This document shows positions 45,943 through 55,310 of a stretch of 64,000 bases of DNA, in pieces. Position 1 is the first letter of the stretch. Each line of letters begins with the position of its first letter. Source of the stretch: Cyanobacteria bacterium FACHB-DQ100 (lineage in GTDB: Bacteria > Cyanobacteriota > Cyanobacteriia > Leptolyngbyales > Leptolyngbyaceae); the NCBI GenBank assembly GCA_014695195.1, contig JACJNW010000023.1:186001-250000 (forward strand), written 5' to 3'. The notes under the pieces are model-generated. The model was not told the origin of the DNA. It did not search any database and was given only the letters and a program-made list of their open reading frames with translations. The position numbers were made by a program, and so were the translations under genes.

Positions 45943-46677
45943 TTACAAAGCAGTCATGACGCGAACTAGCTCATCTGACATATCGACAGATGCAATACTA
46001 GAATGCTGGAACAGAACACCTGCAAGAAAATAGATGTTGTCCGAATAGAATGCTTGCCCGTTTTCCCGTAGCTTTTCAATCCAATTTCTCACCTTCGGTT
46101 CAGAGCTATAGCAACCAAACTGCAACGGTGTCACCATAAAATCTGCAACCGTGTATCCTTGCTCGGCAGCACATTTGAAAGTTCCTAATGGGTTCGAGTA
46201 GCTTGAGATCAAGACCATCACGTTCGCATAGTCCAGGGTCAGCAATCGATTCGTTAACGTGGCTCCATCTATGCCGCCATGCAGGAGCGGCATCCGAATC
46301 TGATTGTCCGGCGCGGGAATGTAAGGCGGATTCGCGATCAAACAATCTGCATCAGTTGGTGCAGCATCAAAGAATGACTTATTGTGCAAGACATATCGAT
46401 CGTGCAAATTACACTGATTGATTCTCGATTTTGCCACACCATAAGCAGATGGATTCAGTTCAAACCCATGAATCACATCATTACAGCGCGATCGCACCAA
46501 AGAATTGATTACCGGGCTACCATCCCCAGAACCAAATTCAACAATCAACCGTGAATCATCGCACTGCGAAAAAACTAACCGTTCTAAACAATGCGAATAG
46601 AAATGTGATTCTTCAGGGCAGAAAAATACTTCGGTTTCAGTAGTCTGCGAAATCGGTTTTAATAATGTCCCAGTCAA
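45943..46677 (-). CDS. SAM-dependent methyltransferase with NPPY motif
   Basis: The Rossmann methyltransferase fold shows motif I LIVEFGSGDGSPVINSL, an acidic strand IHGFELNPSAYG, and motif IV LIANPPYIPAPDN. NPPY is found in enzymes methylating amide or amino nitrogens, such as HemK/PrmC and N6-adenine methylases. The open frame reaches a GTG at 46752, but its first codons would be the terminator hairpin of the preceding gene. I therefore prefer the TTG at 46677, which has GAGG eight bases upstream, giving 244 residues. No known target-recognition domain is seen. The substrate may be the product of its neighbours. Confidence 0.8.
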   Translation of the reverse strand: MTGTLLKPISQTTETEVFFCPEESHFYSHCLERLVFSQCDDSRLIVEFGSGDGSPVINSLVRSRCNDVIHGFELNPSAYGVAKSRINQCNLHDRYVLHNKSFFDAAPTDADCLIANPPYIPAPDNQIRMPLLHGGIDGATLTNRLLTLDYANVMVLISSYSNPLGTFKCAAEQGYTVADFMVTPLQFGCYSSEPKVRNWIEKLRENGQAFYSDNIYFLAGVLFQHSSIASVDMSDELVRVMTAL

Positions 46678-46721
46678 GGTAATACCCTCATCAATACAAA
46701 TCACAACACAAATCACAACAA

Positions 46722-46746
46722 ACAAATAAGGGCGGACAACCCGCCC
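46722..46746 (-). terminator. Likely terminator/attenuator after the diiron-enzyme gene
   Basis: On the minus strand GGGCGG pairs with CCGCCC (46730-46735 and 46741-46746) around a 5-base loop, followed by TTATTTGTTTG. It lies 19 bases after the stop at 46765 and just before the methyltransferase. Confidence 0.65.
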
Positions 46747-46764
46747 CCTCACACCTTTAGTCGC

Positions 46765-47892
46765 TTACTGAGGCACGATCGCAGGCAATGATTCCGTTTC
46801 TACTCCACGTCGAATCATGGCAACAATGGCTGCACCTGCACGATCGCCCATGAGTTTCTCTTGGTCATATCCCAACAGAAGCTGCCAAGCTTGCTGCGGA
46901 TACATATCAACCAAAGGCAACGTCACGTTTTCGATCATCCAGCGTCCGTGCCGCTCGTCTTCTTTGATGTGCAAGTCCCAATACCCCATTGCGCCCTCAG
47001 ACAGCTCTAGTCTCTGTGCCGCTGCAAGATAGTTGCGGTATGCCGAAGGACCTGCGACCTCAAAGTAAGCGAGTCCGCCGTTATAGCGCAGAAAATGACG
47101 CTTACATTCAGTTAGCAGGAAGTTGTGATTTGTCGTTGCCAAAGCTTCCCAGGGCACCAGATCAAAGTATGCTTCTGGCTGAGTGCTGAGACTTAATTCG
47201 GTCATCATCTTGGCAAAGAAGGTCGAATGCTTCCGCGATAGGCGACCATTGCCGTATTCTTCAAGCAGCACTTTTGTTAAAGTGGCTTGTACTTCGTTTG
47301 CAGCACCACCAAGAATCCGCGATAAACGGCTTGCTTCCACCAATCCATCAAACGAGGTAATGGCTAAAAGATACCGATAGCCTTCAAACGGCATTTCTTT
47401 ACGCAGGTAAATCGCATCGGCGGATAGCTCCGGATCGAGATCGGCTTGGTAACGATCGAGCAATGCCTGTTTGAGATCAATCGATTGATAGCCTTCAGTA
47501 TCAATTTGCTTCAGTTCCCAAGCTTGCCAAGCTGCTTCGATTTCGTTGCGAACCTTTTGCAGATAGTGCGATCGCTCATTCGTGTAATGAGTCAGATCGT
47601 CATACCAAAATAGGTTCAAACGATTGATTCGATAGAGAACACGCTGCAGGAAAAGATGTGCTGCATCAGAACCCTGCGCTTGATCGTAAGCTTCCTTGAG
47701 TGCAAACGTTAGCGCGGTTTCAAAGTAACGAATCTGATCGGCAAGTTCACTCAGGCGCTGATCTAAGTTCTCAGCTTCGATTAGCCCACTGAACGTTTGT
47801 TCAGCCTTGTAGTAGGGATTGTTTGTAACAATGGATTCGATCGCCTCTGGCATCAATCGGGTGGGCAGGGGCGCAACTAAACTACCGTGCAT
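46765..47892 (-). CDS. Heme-oxygenase-like diiron enzyme (iron-containing redox enzyme family)
   Basis: The 375-residue protein is all-helical. The C-terminal 200 residues carry the ligand set of HDO-type enzymes (CADD, SznF, UndA relatives): Glu186 in FDGLVEASRL, Glu212 in LLEEYGNGRLSRKHSTFF with His222, a Glu near 278, and the helix WDLHIKEDERHGRWM with His308, Asp312 and His315. Such enzymes use O2 at a labile diiron site for N-oxygenation, C-C cleavage or desaturation of small substrates. The N-terminal ~160 residues are an added helical region. It is the first gene of a leftward set with a methyltransferase, glycosyltransferase and amidase-like enzyme. The real substrate is unknown. Confidence 0.85.
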   Translation of the reverse strand: MHGSLVAPLPTRLMPEAIESIVTNNPYYKAEQTFSGLIEAENLDQRLSELADQIRYFETALTFALKEAYDQAQGSDAAHLFLQRVLYRINRLNLFWYDDLTHYTNERSHYLQKVRNEIEAAWQAWELKQIDTEGYQSIDLKQALLDRYQADLDPELSADAIYLRKEMPFEGYRYLLAITSFDGLVEASRLSRILGGAANEVQATLTKVLLEEYGNGRLSRKHSTFFAKMMTELSLSTQPEAYFDLVPWEALATTNHNFLLTECKRHFLRYNGGLAYFEVAGPSAYRNYLAAAQRLELSEGAMGYWDLHIKEDERHGRWMIENVTLPLVDMYPQQAWQLLLGYDQEKLMGDRAGAAIVAMIRRGVETESLPAIVPQ

Positions 47893-47993
47893 TTATCTTT
47901 AGTGAGGACGCGATTTTCATTTCTATGCTCGTTTATCGAAACCTAAAGTTGCATCTACCTCAGAGATAAATCGCTCAGTCTTAAGGGATAGTT

Positions 47994-49073
47994 TTATACT
48001 TTTGCAAACGCTGTCCTGGGAAAGCCTAGCTTCTCTAACAGTTCATTCCAAAGCTCGATGCTTAAGCTACCTCCCGATGCCTGATCATGTCCATGCCCAT
48101 AACTGCCTTCGCCGACTGAAAGGTTTTGACTCCGCAGAAATTCGAGGACATTAGCACTGTTTGATCGTGCTGCAAAGTTCACTCGTCCTGGCATATAGCC
48201 TTCGTTTGCCGCAATCACAATCATTTTCGATAAACGACCACGCCAACTCTGAGCAATCAACGGATGAATCTGACACGGCGAATTCATCCGAATTAGAGCC
48301 ACATTTCCAGAGAATATTGGAGCCGTTTTTCGAGCTTCATCGAGTGCTAATTTGACTTCTTCCCGCGCCGATCGCAGGTGTTGTACATCCGTACTTTCTG
48401 AATTGACTAATGCTTTCGGACTGGAATGATTTAATAATGCTCGTGCTGCAACTTCCGGATCATAGTGAGAAGCTCGTCGAGACGCATTGATTAGCGCTGT
48501 TGCTTCTTTGAGGTACTTTGCGGTGTACTTTCGTTTTGCTGTCGTTAACAGTTCAAATGGAGCGCGATCGCCTAAGTCGCTCAGTGTTCCAATCGCTGCA
48601 ATCCAATCGAGATCAGAGATGTCTGCGATCATTTGACACAGTTGCCAAATGATCAGTGAAGTATTCGGAATCGGTTCCCAAGTGTATGCGGTAATTAATG
48701 TATCTCCGTCAGGAACACCTTCGGGATGGTGATGATCAATAAAACAAGTCGGAATTCCAGCAATCACAGGCTCAGACCGGCTGCCCAAATCCATCACAAA
48801 TAGATAAGCCGGATTCGCCGACTGAATGATCGCGCGATTGTTGGGTGTCCAAGCATTGCGCTCTCGATCGGGAATGACTCGATGCACTGAGGCGAATCCG
48901 GCTCGCTCGAATGCTCGTTGCCACACGACTCCCGCCGTCACTCCATCGGCATCTGAATCATGAATGGCAACCATTCTAGAGGAGTGAGATATTTGTGAAA
49001 CAAACCGATCGAAGGCTTGGAGCGCAGCTTCTTGATTCGGAGTACCAACGACAGGATCGAGTGTAAAAGTCAT
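47994..49073 (-). CDS. DHH-family phosphoesterase
   Basis: The 359-residue protein (ATG 49073, MTFTLDPVVG) belongs to the DHH/DHHA1 superfamily of RecJ-like and nano-RNase enzymes. It shows MVAIHDSDADGVTAGVVW (the DxD metal site), LFVMDLGSRSE, CFIDHHHPEG (the DHH signature) and near the C-terminus EGSYGHGHDQASGGSL (the DHHA1 glycine/histidine motif). It is shorter than RecJ and lacks its OB domain, so it more likely acts on short oligonucleotides, dinucleotides or single strands. It follows the UV endonuclease gene by 27 bases, suggesting a small repair operon. Confidence 0.85.
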   Translation of the reverse strand: MTFTLDPVVGTPNQEAALQAFDRFVSQISHSSRMVAIHDSDADGVTAGVVWQRAFERAGFASVHRVIPDRERNAWTPNNRAIIQSANPAYLFVMDLGSRSEPVIAGIPTCFIDHHHPEGVPDGDTLITAYTWEPIPNTSLIIWQLCQMIADISDLDWIAAIGTLSDLGDRAPFELLTTAKRKYTAKYLKEATALINASRRASHYDPEVAARALLNHSSPKALVNSESTDVQHLRSAREEVKLALDEARKTAPIFSGNVALIRMNSPCQIHPLIAQSWRGRLSKMIVIAANEGYMPGRVNFAARSNSANVLEFLRSQNLSVGEGSYGHGHDQASGGSLSIELWNELLEKLGFPRTAFAKV

Positions 49074-49100
49074 AATTAACCTCAAAAACTCAGCTTTTAA

Positions 49101-50123
49101 CTACACCGAAACAGGTTGCTCCATTAGATCAGAAGGTTCTTCATCCTGTGTCGAGGGCGTGACCGCTTCAATTTGAATTTCCTCCGCTTTCGGCTCCTCT
49201 GTTTCAGTGATCACAGGTGGCAGCACATTCAAATCCGAATACAACCATTCATCCTGAAGCTTTTTAATCGCAAATTCTTTTTGCTTTGCCTCAATCTCAA
49301 TCCAAGGGGCTTGACGATAACAGCTTGGCATCACCGTAATGTAATCATTGTGCTTTTGATCTAAGAAACTTTCCGCCCCATTAGAAATGTGAACGACCTG
49401 CCAATCTGGATTCTCCCAGGTCGATCGCGCCGCTTCAAATGCCCGAGTCACGCTTTCGTCTTCGTAGCTCTCCACTTTTTCATGAATCACATGATGATGA
49501 GCATCAAACAAATGAGGCACACCCGCCGCCTGACAAACCGCCAGGATTTGCTCTGAGCCGTAAGTGTATTCGTCATTTTCGAGCGTGAGTCGTAGGCGAA
49601 TGTTATCGGGTAAGCTGCGAATGGTTTCAACTAACCGATCGGCTCGATCGCCCTTTCCACCGTGAATGTTCATCAATGCCCACGGAGATTGAGGCAATCC
49701 TAATAGGTCAAAAATCCGGGCGTGCATCGTGAGAATTTTGATGCTATTTTCGATCACTTCTGGACGATCGGAACTCAACACGACAAACTGATCCGGATGC
49801 AGCACCAATCGAACTTTTAATTGAGTAGCTTGCTCTCCAACTAGCCCCATTGCTTCTGCAAACTCTTCTAGAATTGCAGATCCTAACGGATCATCGGCAA
49901 ACGGAAACATTCCTGAACCGAGTCGATAAAGCCCAATTTTATTGTCTGCACAAAACTCGATCGCAATCCCCAATCGCCGCAAATTCTCAGCATATAATTC
50001 GCGCAATAATCGCTCTTGTTCGACTAGATCAAATTGCAATAATCGCTTTCGTGTAATCGTCTTAAATCGCACCGTTTTTGATGCAGAAATACAAACTAAA
50101 CCCAATTCAGGAATCATAATCAT
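49101..50123 (-). CDS. uvsE: UV damage endonuclease UvsE/UVDE
   Basis: This TIM-barrel nuclease cuts 5' to UV photoproducts independently of UvrABC. The 340-residue protein shows MIPELGLVCISASKTVRFKT, LYRLGSGMFPFADDP, LVLHPDQFVVLSS, ALMNIHGGKGDRADR, TLENDEYTYGSEQILAVC and PHLFDAHHHVIHEK, which supply the Glu and His metal ligands of the family. The last ~45 residues are an acidic, low-complexity tail (VITETEEPKAEEIQIEAV) not needed for the fold. It heads an apparent two-gene unit with the DHH phosphoesterase. Confidence 0.92.
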   Translation of the reverse strand: MIMIPELGLVCISASKTVRFKTITRKRLLQFDLVEQERLLRELYAENLRRLGIAIEFCADNKIGLYRLGSGMFPFADDPLGSAILEEFAEAMGLVGEQATQLKVRLVLHPDQFVVLSSDRPEVIENSIKILTMHARIFDLLGLPQSPWALMNIHGGKGDRADRLVETIRSLPDNIRLRLTLENDEYTYGSEQILAVCQAAGVPHLFDAHHHVIHEKVESYEDESVTRAFEAARSTWENPDWQVVHISNGAESFLDQKHNDYITVMPSCYRQAPWIEIEAKQKEFAIKKLQDEWLYSDLNVLPPVITETEEPKAEEIQIEAVTPSTQDEEPSDLMEQPVSV

Positions 50124-50172
50124 TTACCTAAACTTTTAGACTGAGCGATCGCACATACGATCGCTCGAATGA

Positions 50173-50520
50173 TTAATCTTTTAGCGGCTCATGTCCCCAG
50201 TTCTTTAACGAATAGCGCCAGCGCGTATGTTCAATATCGCCTTTTGGTTTTTCTGCTAAATGTCGATGAACATAGCTAACCACCCGCCGCATATGGTTAA
50301 AGTCAGTCTCATCGTAATCCGATTTTTTCTTATGTAAAAGTTTGATCGTATGTCTGCCCGATTGATGCCCAGTGGATTCAGCATCTTCGCTGCTTTTCAT
50401 TCCAACCGAAAGAGATTCTTCTGTTTTTAACCAAGCTTCTAATTCTTTAGCCGACATATTGACCGCTTCTTGAAACTCTTTGAGAGTCTCTTGATTTTGC
50501 GTGGCAGTATGTTGCGCCAT
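50173..50520 (-). CDS. DUF3140 family small protein
   Basis: The 115-residue hydrophilic protein reads FQEAVNMSAKELEAWLKTEES, then TGHQSGRHTIKLLHKKK and a tail DETDFNHMRRVVSYVHRHLAEKPKGD followed by RWRYSLKNWGHEP, the pattern of DUF3140. Such proteins are often found next to DUF2945/HVA1 genes, as here, where the two overlap in TAATG. Function is unknown; the conserved region is suggestive of nucleic acid binding, which is inference. Confidence 0.85.
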   Translation of the reverse strand: MAQHTATQNQETLKEFQEAVNMSAKELEAWLKTEESLSVGMKSSEDAESTGHQSGRHTIKLLHKKKSDYDETDFNHMRRVVSYVHRHLAEKPKGDIEHTRWRYSLKNWGHEPLKD

Positions 50521-50741
50521 TATTTTTTCTCCTTGGTTTTCTTCAGTTGTTCACCTTTATGAATGGCATCTTTTCCACTCTTTGAACTTTCCACACGATA
50601 CTCAGGATTTTCTTTTGATGCTTCAAAATGATGATTCTTAAAATCGGTCGGTTCGGTGATAATTTCTTTGATTTCACCTTCAGTTTTTTTGCCAGAAGTA
50701 TTCCACTCTACATGGTCGCCCTTTTTTAATTTCTCGGTCAT
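50520..50741 (-). CDS. DUF2945 (HVA1, Tudor-like) family small protein
   Basis: The product (73 residues from ATG 50741; an ATG eight codons upstream at 50765 is possible) begins MTEKLKKGDHVEWNTSGKK, followed by TEGEIKEIIT, YRVESSKSGKDAIHKGEQLKK. This is the conserved small beta-barrel of the DUF2945/hypervirulence-associated Tudor family. It is coupled to the DUF3140 gene. Role unknown; in other bacteria the family often lies near plasmid or stress genes. Confidence 0.85.
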   Translation of the reverse strand: MTEKLKKGDHVEWNTSGKKTEGEIKEIITEPTDFKNHHFEASKENPEYRVESSKSGKDAIHKGEQLKKTKEKK

Positions 50742-50898
50742 GATTTTCGCTTCAAAGGATTGCATTTAAACTCTAAGCAGCTTAACGTTTTGTCACCTCT
50801 ATCTGCGGTTCCCCTTCACTCTGCTTAAACCTTTCTTTGGGTAGTCGAAAATCAGCGATCGCTCAATTTACGCTTTGATCAAAATTAAAGCTGTGATC

Positions 50899-51158
50899 AT
50901 GACTTACGACTTGTTGTAATTGGAGCAGATCCCGGTGGACTCGCTGCTGCTAAAAAAGCCGCAACTTATGGTGCAAAAGTCGCGATCGCAGAATCTGCTA
51001 ACTTGGGCGGAACCTGTGTCAATCTCGGCTGTATTCCCAAAAAATTGATGGTGTATGCGGCTGACTTCGCTGCAATGGCAGAAGCCGCAACCGGATACAG
51101 TTTAACCTTTGGCTCTTCCGAGCTTAGCTTCTTCAACAGACCAAAGAACGCTATTTGA
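50899..51158 (+). pseudogene. gor: Remnant of glutathione reductase (N-terminal ~85 codons)
   Basis: An ATG at 50899 starts MTYDLL, but a stop follows because one base is missing (TTGTTG-TAATTGG where TTG GTA ATT GG would be expected). In the shifted frame the sequence reads [26 protein letters not shown], then [20 protein letters not shown], the FAD-binding GxGxxG (with Gly changed to Asp) and the redox-active CxxxxC of glutathione reductase. Homology stops after about residue 80 and the frame ends at 51158. The rest of the roughly 450-residue enzyme is absent from the window, so this is a dead fragment from a frameshift plus 3' deletion. Confidence 0.88.
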
Positions 51159-51227
51159 ACTAGAAGAAAGCCTTGGAGTAGTTTCAAGTATAGAGGCAAA
51201 ACCAGTTCTGCCTCCATAACAGTTGAC

Positions 51228-52721
51228 TTAGCTCACTGTTTTGACCAAGGGCATCTCAGTCTCAGTAAATGCTTCAAAGGATTGTTGAGCCAAGACACCG
51301 AGATTCGCATCAGAAATATCTCCTTGACGCTGCGCAATCCGATCGCGCAACACCTCTTCCGGGGCTTCACAGTAAAGAATCTCGATCTCAATTCCCTTTG
51401 CTTGTGCTTGCTCGATTACCGGAGCGCGTAAGGATTGACGATCGTATTTCGCATCCAGAATCACGGTGTACCCTTGAGATGCCAAAGTGATGCCCAAATT
51501 CAGGAGACGATCGTAAGTCTTTTGCGTCATTTCAGCACTGTAAAGCGAATCACCGCCTTTTTCATCTAACCCAATGCCACCTAAATGTTTACGCACCGCA
51601 TCAGAGCGAATTTGAATGGCTCCTGATTCTCGCGCCAGTTTCGATGCGATCGTGCTTTTGCCTGATCCCGATAGTCCCGACATCAAAATGAGCTTGCCTT
51701 GTTTGGGTTTGGTATATTCCCAAGACAAGCGATAGTAGCGGCTTGCAGTCTCTTTCGACTCTGCCTTAACAGACTCCGGAACACTCGGATCGCTCAGCAA
51801 AAACGATGTCACCTTTGCCCGCACATAAGACTGACGGCTGTTGTAAAGCGGCAGAACTTGTAAGCCTTCCCAGTCGCCCGATTGCTCAAGATAAGCATTC
51901 AAAAATAGATTGCTCAGATCAGAGCGATTTCGAGCATCAAAATCCATGATGATGTAAGCAATGTCGAACATCGTATCGACAAAGCGGAACGGCTCATTAA
52001 ACTCAATGCAATCGAACAGTAAAATCTTGTTGTTCCAGAAGCAAATATTTCTCAAGTGAACATCACCGTGACATTCACGAATGAATTGATGCTCAACCCG
52101 ACTCTTAAACAAAGCTTCATTCTCAGCAAATAGCTTATCGGTGTAAGCTTTTGTTTGATCGAATTGTTCTTGAGTTTGAGCAACACCAATGTATCCGACG
52201 GTTTGTTCATAGTTCTCGTCGATCGCTTGTCGAATCTGCGATACTTCCCCAAAGCTCAGAATGTAGTCGTTCGTTGGTGCGGACTTGTGGAACGCTGCCA
52301 AAACTTTTGCTAGATCAATCAAATGCTGTTCGGTGAGTTCGCCGCGATCGTACATTTCACTCAGCAATGCCTCCTGCGGAAACTGTTGCATCTTTACGAC
52401 ATAATCAACAGCCTCACCGTCTCCGCCCAAAATGAACTTCTCGCCCACCTGCGTAACGGGCAATACACCTAGATACAATTCTGCCGCGCCGCGCTGATTT
52501 AACCGCAACTCTTCATCACAAAAATGTTTGCGTTTCTCCAGCGTGGAATAGTCCAAGAAGCCAAAATTCACAGGCTTTTTCAGCTTATAAACATAGTCCC
52601 CGGTGAGAAAGACATAAGAAACGTGGGTCTGTACAAGCTCGATCGTATCCTTCACCGGATGGTCATAGATTGTCGGATCAAGCAGTGCTTCAACAATCGG
52701 CGGAAGAGTCGTAGTCGTCAT
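51228..52721 (-). CDS. Bifunctional aminoglycoside-phosphotransferase-like / P-loop kinase protein
   Basis: The 497-residue protein (ATG 52721, MTTTTLPPIVEALL) has two parts. Residues 1-330 resemble aminoglycoside phosphotransferases: LTGDYVYKLKKPVNFGFLDYSTL, RECHGDVHLRNICFW (catalytic HGD...N loop) and LFDCIEFNEPFRFVDTMFDIAYI. From about 340 a P-loop kinase follows with LILMSGLSGSGKSTIASKLA and a YTVILDAKYDR block. This combination is widespread and annotated as AAA-family ATPase or bifunctional kinase, with unknown substrate; drug resistance is not implied. The frame's extension beyond 52721 overlaps the rplY terminator and is rejected. Confidence 0.88.
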   Translation of the reverse strand: MTTTTLPPIVEALLDPTIYDHPVKDTIELVQTHVSYVFLTGDYVYKLKKPVNFGFLDYSTLEKRKHFCDEELRLNQRGAAELYLGVLPVTQVGEKFILGGDGEAVDYVVKMQQFPQEALLSEMYDRGELTEQHLIDLAKVLAAFHKSAPTNDYILSFGEVSQIRQAIDENYEQTVGYIGVAQTQEQFDQTKAYTDKLFAENEALFKSRVEHQFIRECHGDVHLRNICFWNNKILLFDCIEFNEPFRFVDTMFDIAYIIMDFDARNRSDLSNLFLNAYLEQSGDWEGLQVLPLYNSRQSYVRAKVTSFLLSDPSVPESVKAESKETASRYYRLSWEYTKPKQGKLILMSGLSGSGKSTIASKLARESGAIQIRSDAVRKHLGGIGLDEKGGDSLYSAEMTQKTYDRLLNLGITLASQGYTVILDAKYDRQSLRAPVIEQAQAKGIEIEILYCEAPEEVLRDRIAQRQGDISDANLGVLAQQSFEAFTETEMPLVKTVS

Positions 52722-52734
52722 AATTCCATTCACT

Positions 52735-52760
52735 AAAAAAGCCAGGGATCTCTCCCTAGC
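52735..52760 (-). terminator. Intrinsic terminator of purA-rplY
   Basis: On the minus strand GCTAGGGA pairs with TCCCTGGC (one mismatch) around TCTC-type loop bases and runs into six T residues (52735-52740). It lies 48 bases after the rplY stop. Confidence 0.75.
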
Positions 52761-52807
52761 TTTATATACCTTAGATTCGTCGGCAAGCCGCAACGACAAA
52801 TCTTTGA

Positions 52808-53104
52808 CTAATCTTTTTGAGCAAAGAAGCTGATGTGATAGAGCGAACCTTTCCACGGATGGGTTTGTACTTCGCGCATCACAGTCTTACCATTCCAGGA
52901 CAATTCTGGAATGCTCACTTCTACAACCGACTTATTCGGTGCAGCATCCCGGACTAAGAAGCCCGCAGCTTTCGCATCGACGACGAGCTGAATGGACTCG
53001 ACTCCATTGTGACCGTACAAAGTTGCAGGAATTCTGCCATCGCGACGCAGCGCATTCGGCTTGCTTCCTTCGGGACGTTTTTGAGCTTCGATCGAGAACG
53101 GCAT
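52808..53104 (-). CDS. rplY: Ribosomal protein L25 (short form)
   Basis: The 98-residue 5S rRNA-binding protein begins [20 protein letters not shown] and shows [15 protein letters not shown], the L25 core, ending [20 protein letters not shown]. It lacks the C-terminal CTC extension, as in the short form. It lies 18 bases after purA on the same strand, so the two are cotranscribed, and a terminator follows. Confidence 0.95.
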   Translation of the reverse strand: MPFSIEAQKRPEGSKPNALRRDGRIPATLYGHNGVESIQLVVDAKAAGFLVRDAAPNKSVVEVSIPELSWNGKTVMREVQTHPWKGSLYHISFFAQKD

Positions 53105-53122
53105 AATTTAACCTAAAAGTAA

Positions 53123-54469
<1,347 letters not shown>

Positions 54470-54560
54470 TCAGGAGTCTAAAGTTTTCAACAAACTCCCA
54501 TTATCATCACTTGGGGGTACTTGTGTCAATCGATCGTTTCAGGAGAACTTTGCCAATTAC

Positions 54561-54589
54561 AAAAAGAAAAGGCATCTAATTCAGATGCC
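54561..54589 (-). terminator. Intrinsic terminator of the Spy-like gene
   Basis: GGCATCT (54571-54577) and AGATGCC (54583-54589) form a perfect 7-bp stem; on the minus strand it is followed by TTTTCTTTTT. It lies 31 bases after the stop at 54621. Confidence 0.85.
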
Positions 54590-54620
54590 CTCGATGAACT
54601 CTTAAGATGATGAGCTTGGA

Positions 54621-55064
54621 CTATGCCCCTGGACGAACTCCGCGCTGTTGGCGCTGGCTGCGTCTCTGTTGCATCAGGTCGCGCTGCTCTTGCGTCAACA
54701 CTTCGCGCTCCATACGCTCCTTAGCTGCCCGCATCCGGCTCCGAATCTCGGTTTTTTGCTGGTCAGAAAGATTCAGCGATCGCCAGGATACTCTTTCGTT
54801 GCGCTGCTTTGCCGCATTGTACTGATCGCGCTGGGCTTGCGTCAGCACTTCCCGAACGATGCCATCGCGGACTTGATCTCGAATCGCTTTTGCTTGCTGC
54901 TTCTGAGCATCCGTGAGATTGAGTTTGTTCGCTCGATCGCGTTTGGGTTGTTGCTGGGTTTGCTGTGATAACAAGCCAGAAGGACGAGCCTGAACCGCAA
55001 AGGGAGTTGCGACCATCAAAAGCGCGATCGCACCGGGGAGGATCAGTGAGAATTTTTTCATCAT
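54621..55064 (-). CDS. Exported Spy/CpxP-like LTxxQ repeat protein
   Basis: The 147-residue protein starts at tandem ATGs (55064, 55061) with a signal peptide (MMKKFSLILPGAIALLMVATPFAVQA). The mature part is highly charged and helical and has four LTxxQ-type motifs arranged as two repeats: LNLTDAQKQQ, VLTQAQRDQY, LNLSDQQKTE and VLTQEQRDLM. This is the motif of the periplasmic chaperones Spy and CpxP. The internal duplication is clear by eye. It ends in an arginine/glutamine-rich tail. A frame extending to a GTG at 55109 is less likely since it would precede the signal peptide. Confidence 0.88.
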   Translation of the reverse strand: MMKKFSLILPGAIALLMVATPFAVQARPSGLLSQQTQQQPKRDRANKLNLTDAQKQQAKAIRDQVRDGIVREVLTQAQRDQYNAAKQRNERVSWRSLNLSDQQKTEIRSRMRAAKERMEREVLTQEQRDLMQQRRSQRQQRGVRPGA

Positions 55065-55310
55065 TTCTGTAGAAAAGTGAACAGTTGAAAGCCAACGAAT
55101 CAGCTTCACTCCTTAGACTGAAGGGCGATCGTAAAGGTTCAACCTGATACCAATTTGATGGGTGAACGGTGTACTTGAATTGAGCGTTGCGAAATTTCTG
55201 GTCGTGGCGTGATCAGTCGTGTCGCCGCGATCGCGGTACACTGATCCCCTTCAGGACTGCTTCCATTTCTCATGTATTAATCTAGCGAGGACAACAAAGA
55301 AGGAGTTTCT

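Noticed and set aside
50966-51217. 83-codon leftward frame
   Set aside because: It is the antisense of the glutathione reductase remnant and has no features of its own.
51228-52721. Antibiotic-resistance function for the aminoglycoside-phosphotransferase-like protein
   Set aside because: The fold is generic for small-molecule kinases and the fusion to a P-loop kinase is a widespread housekeeping-type architecture; no resistance context is present.
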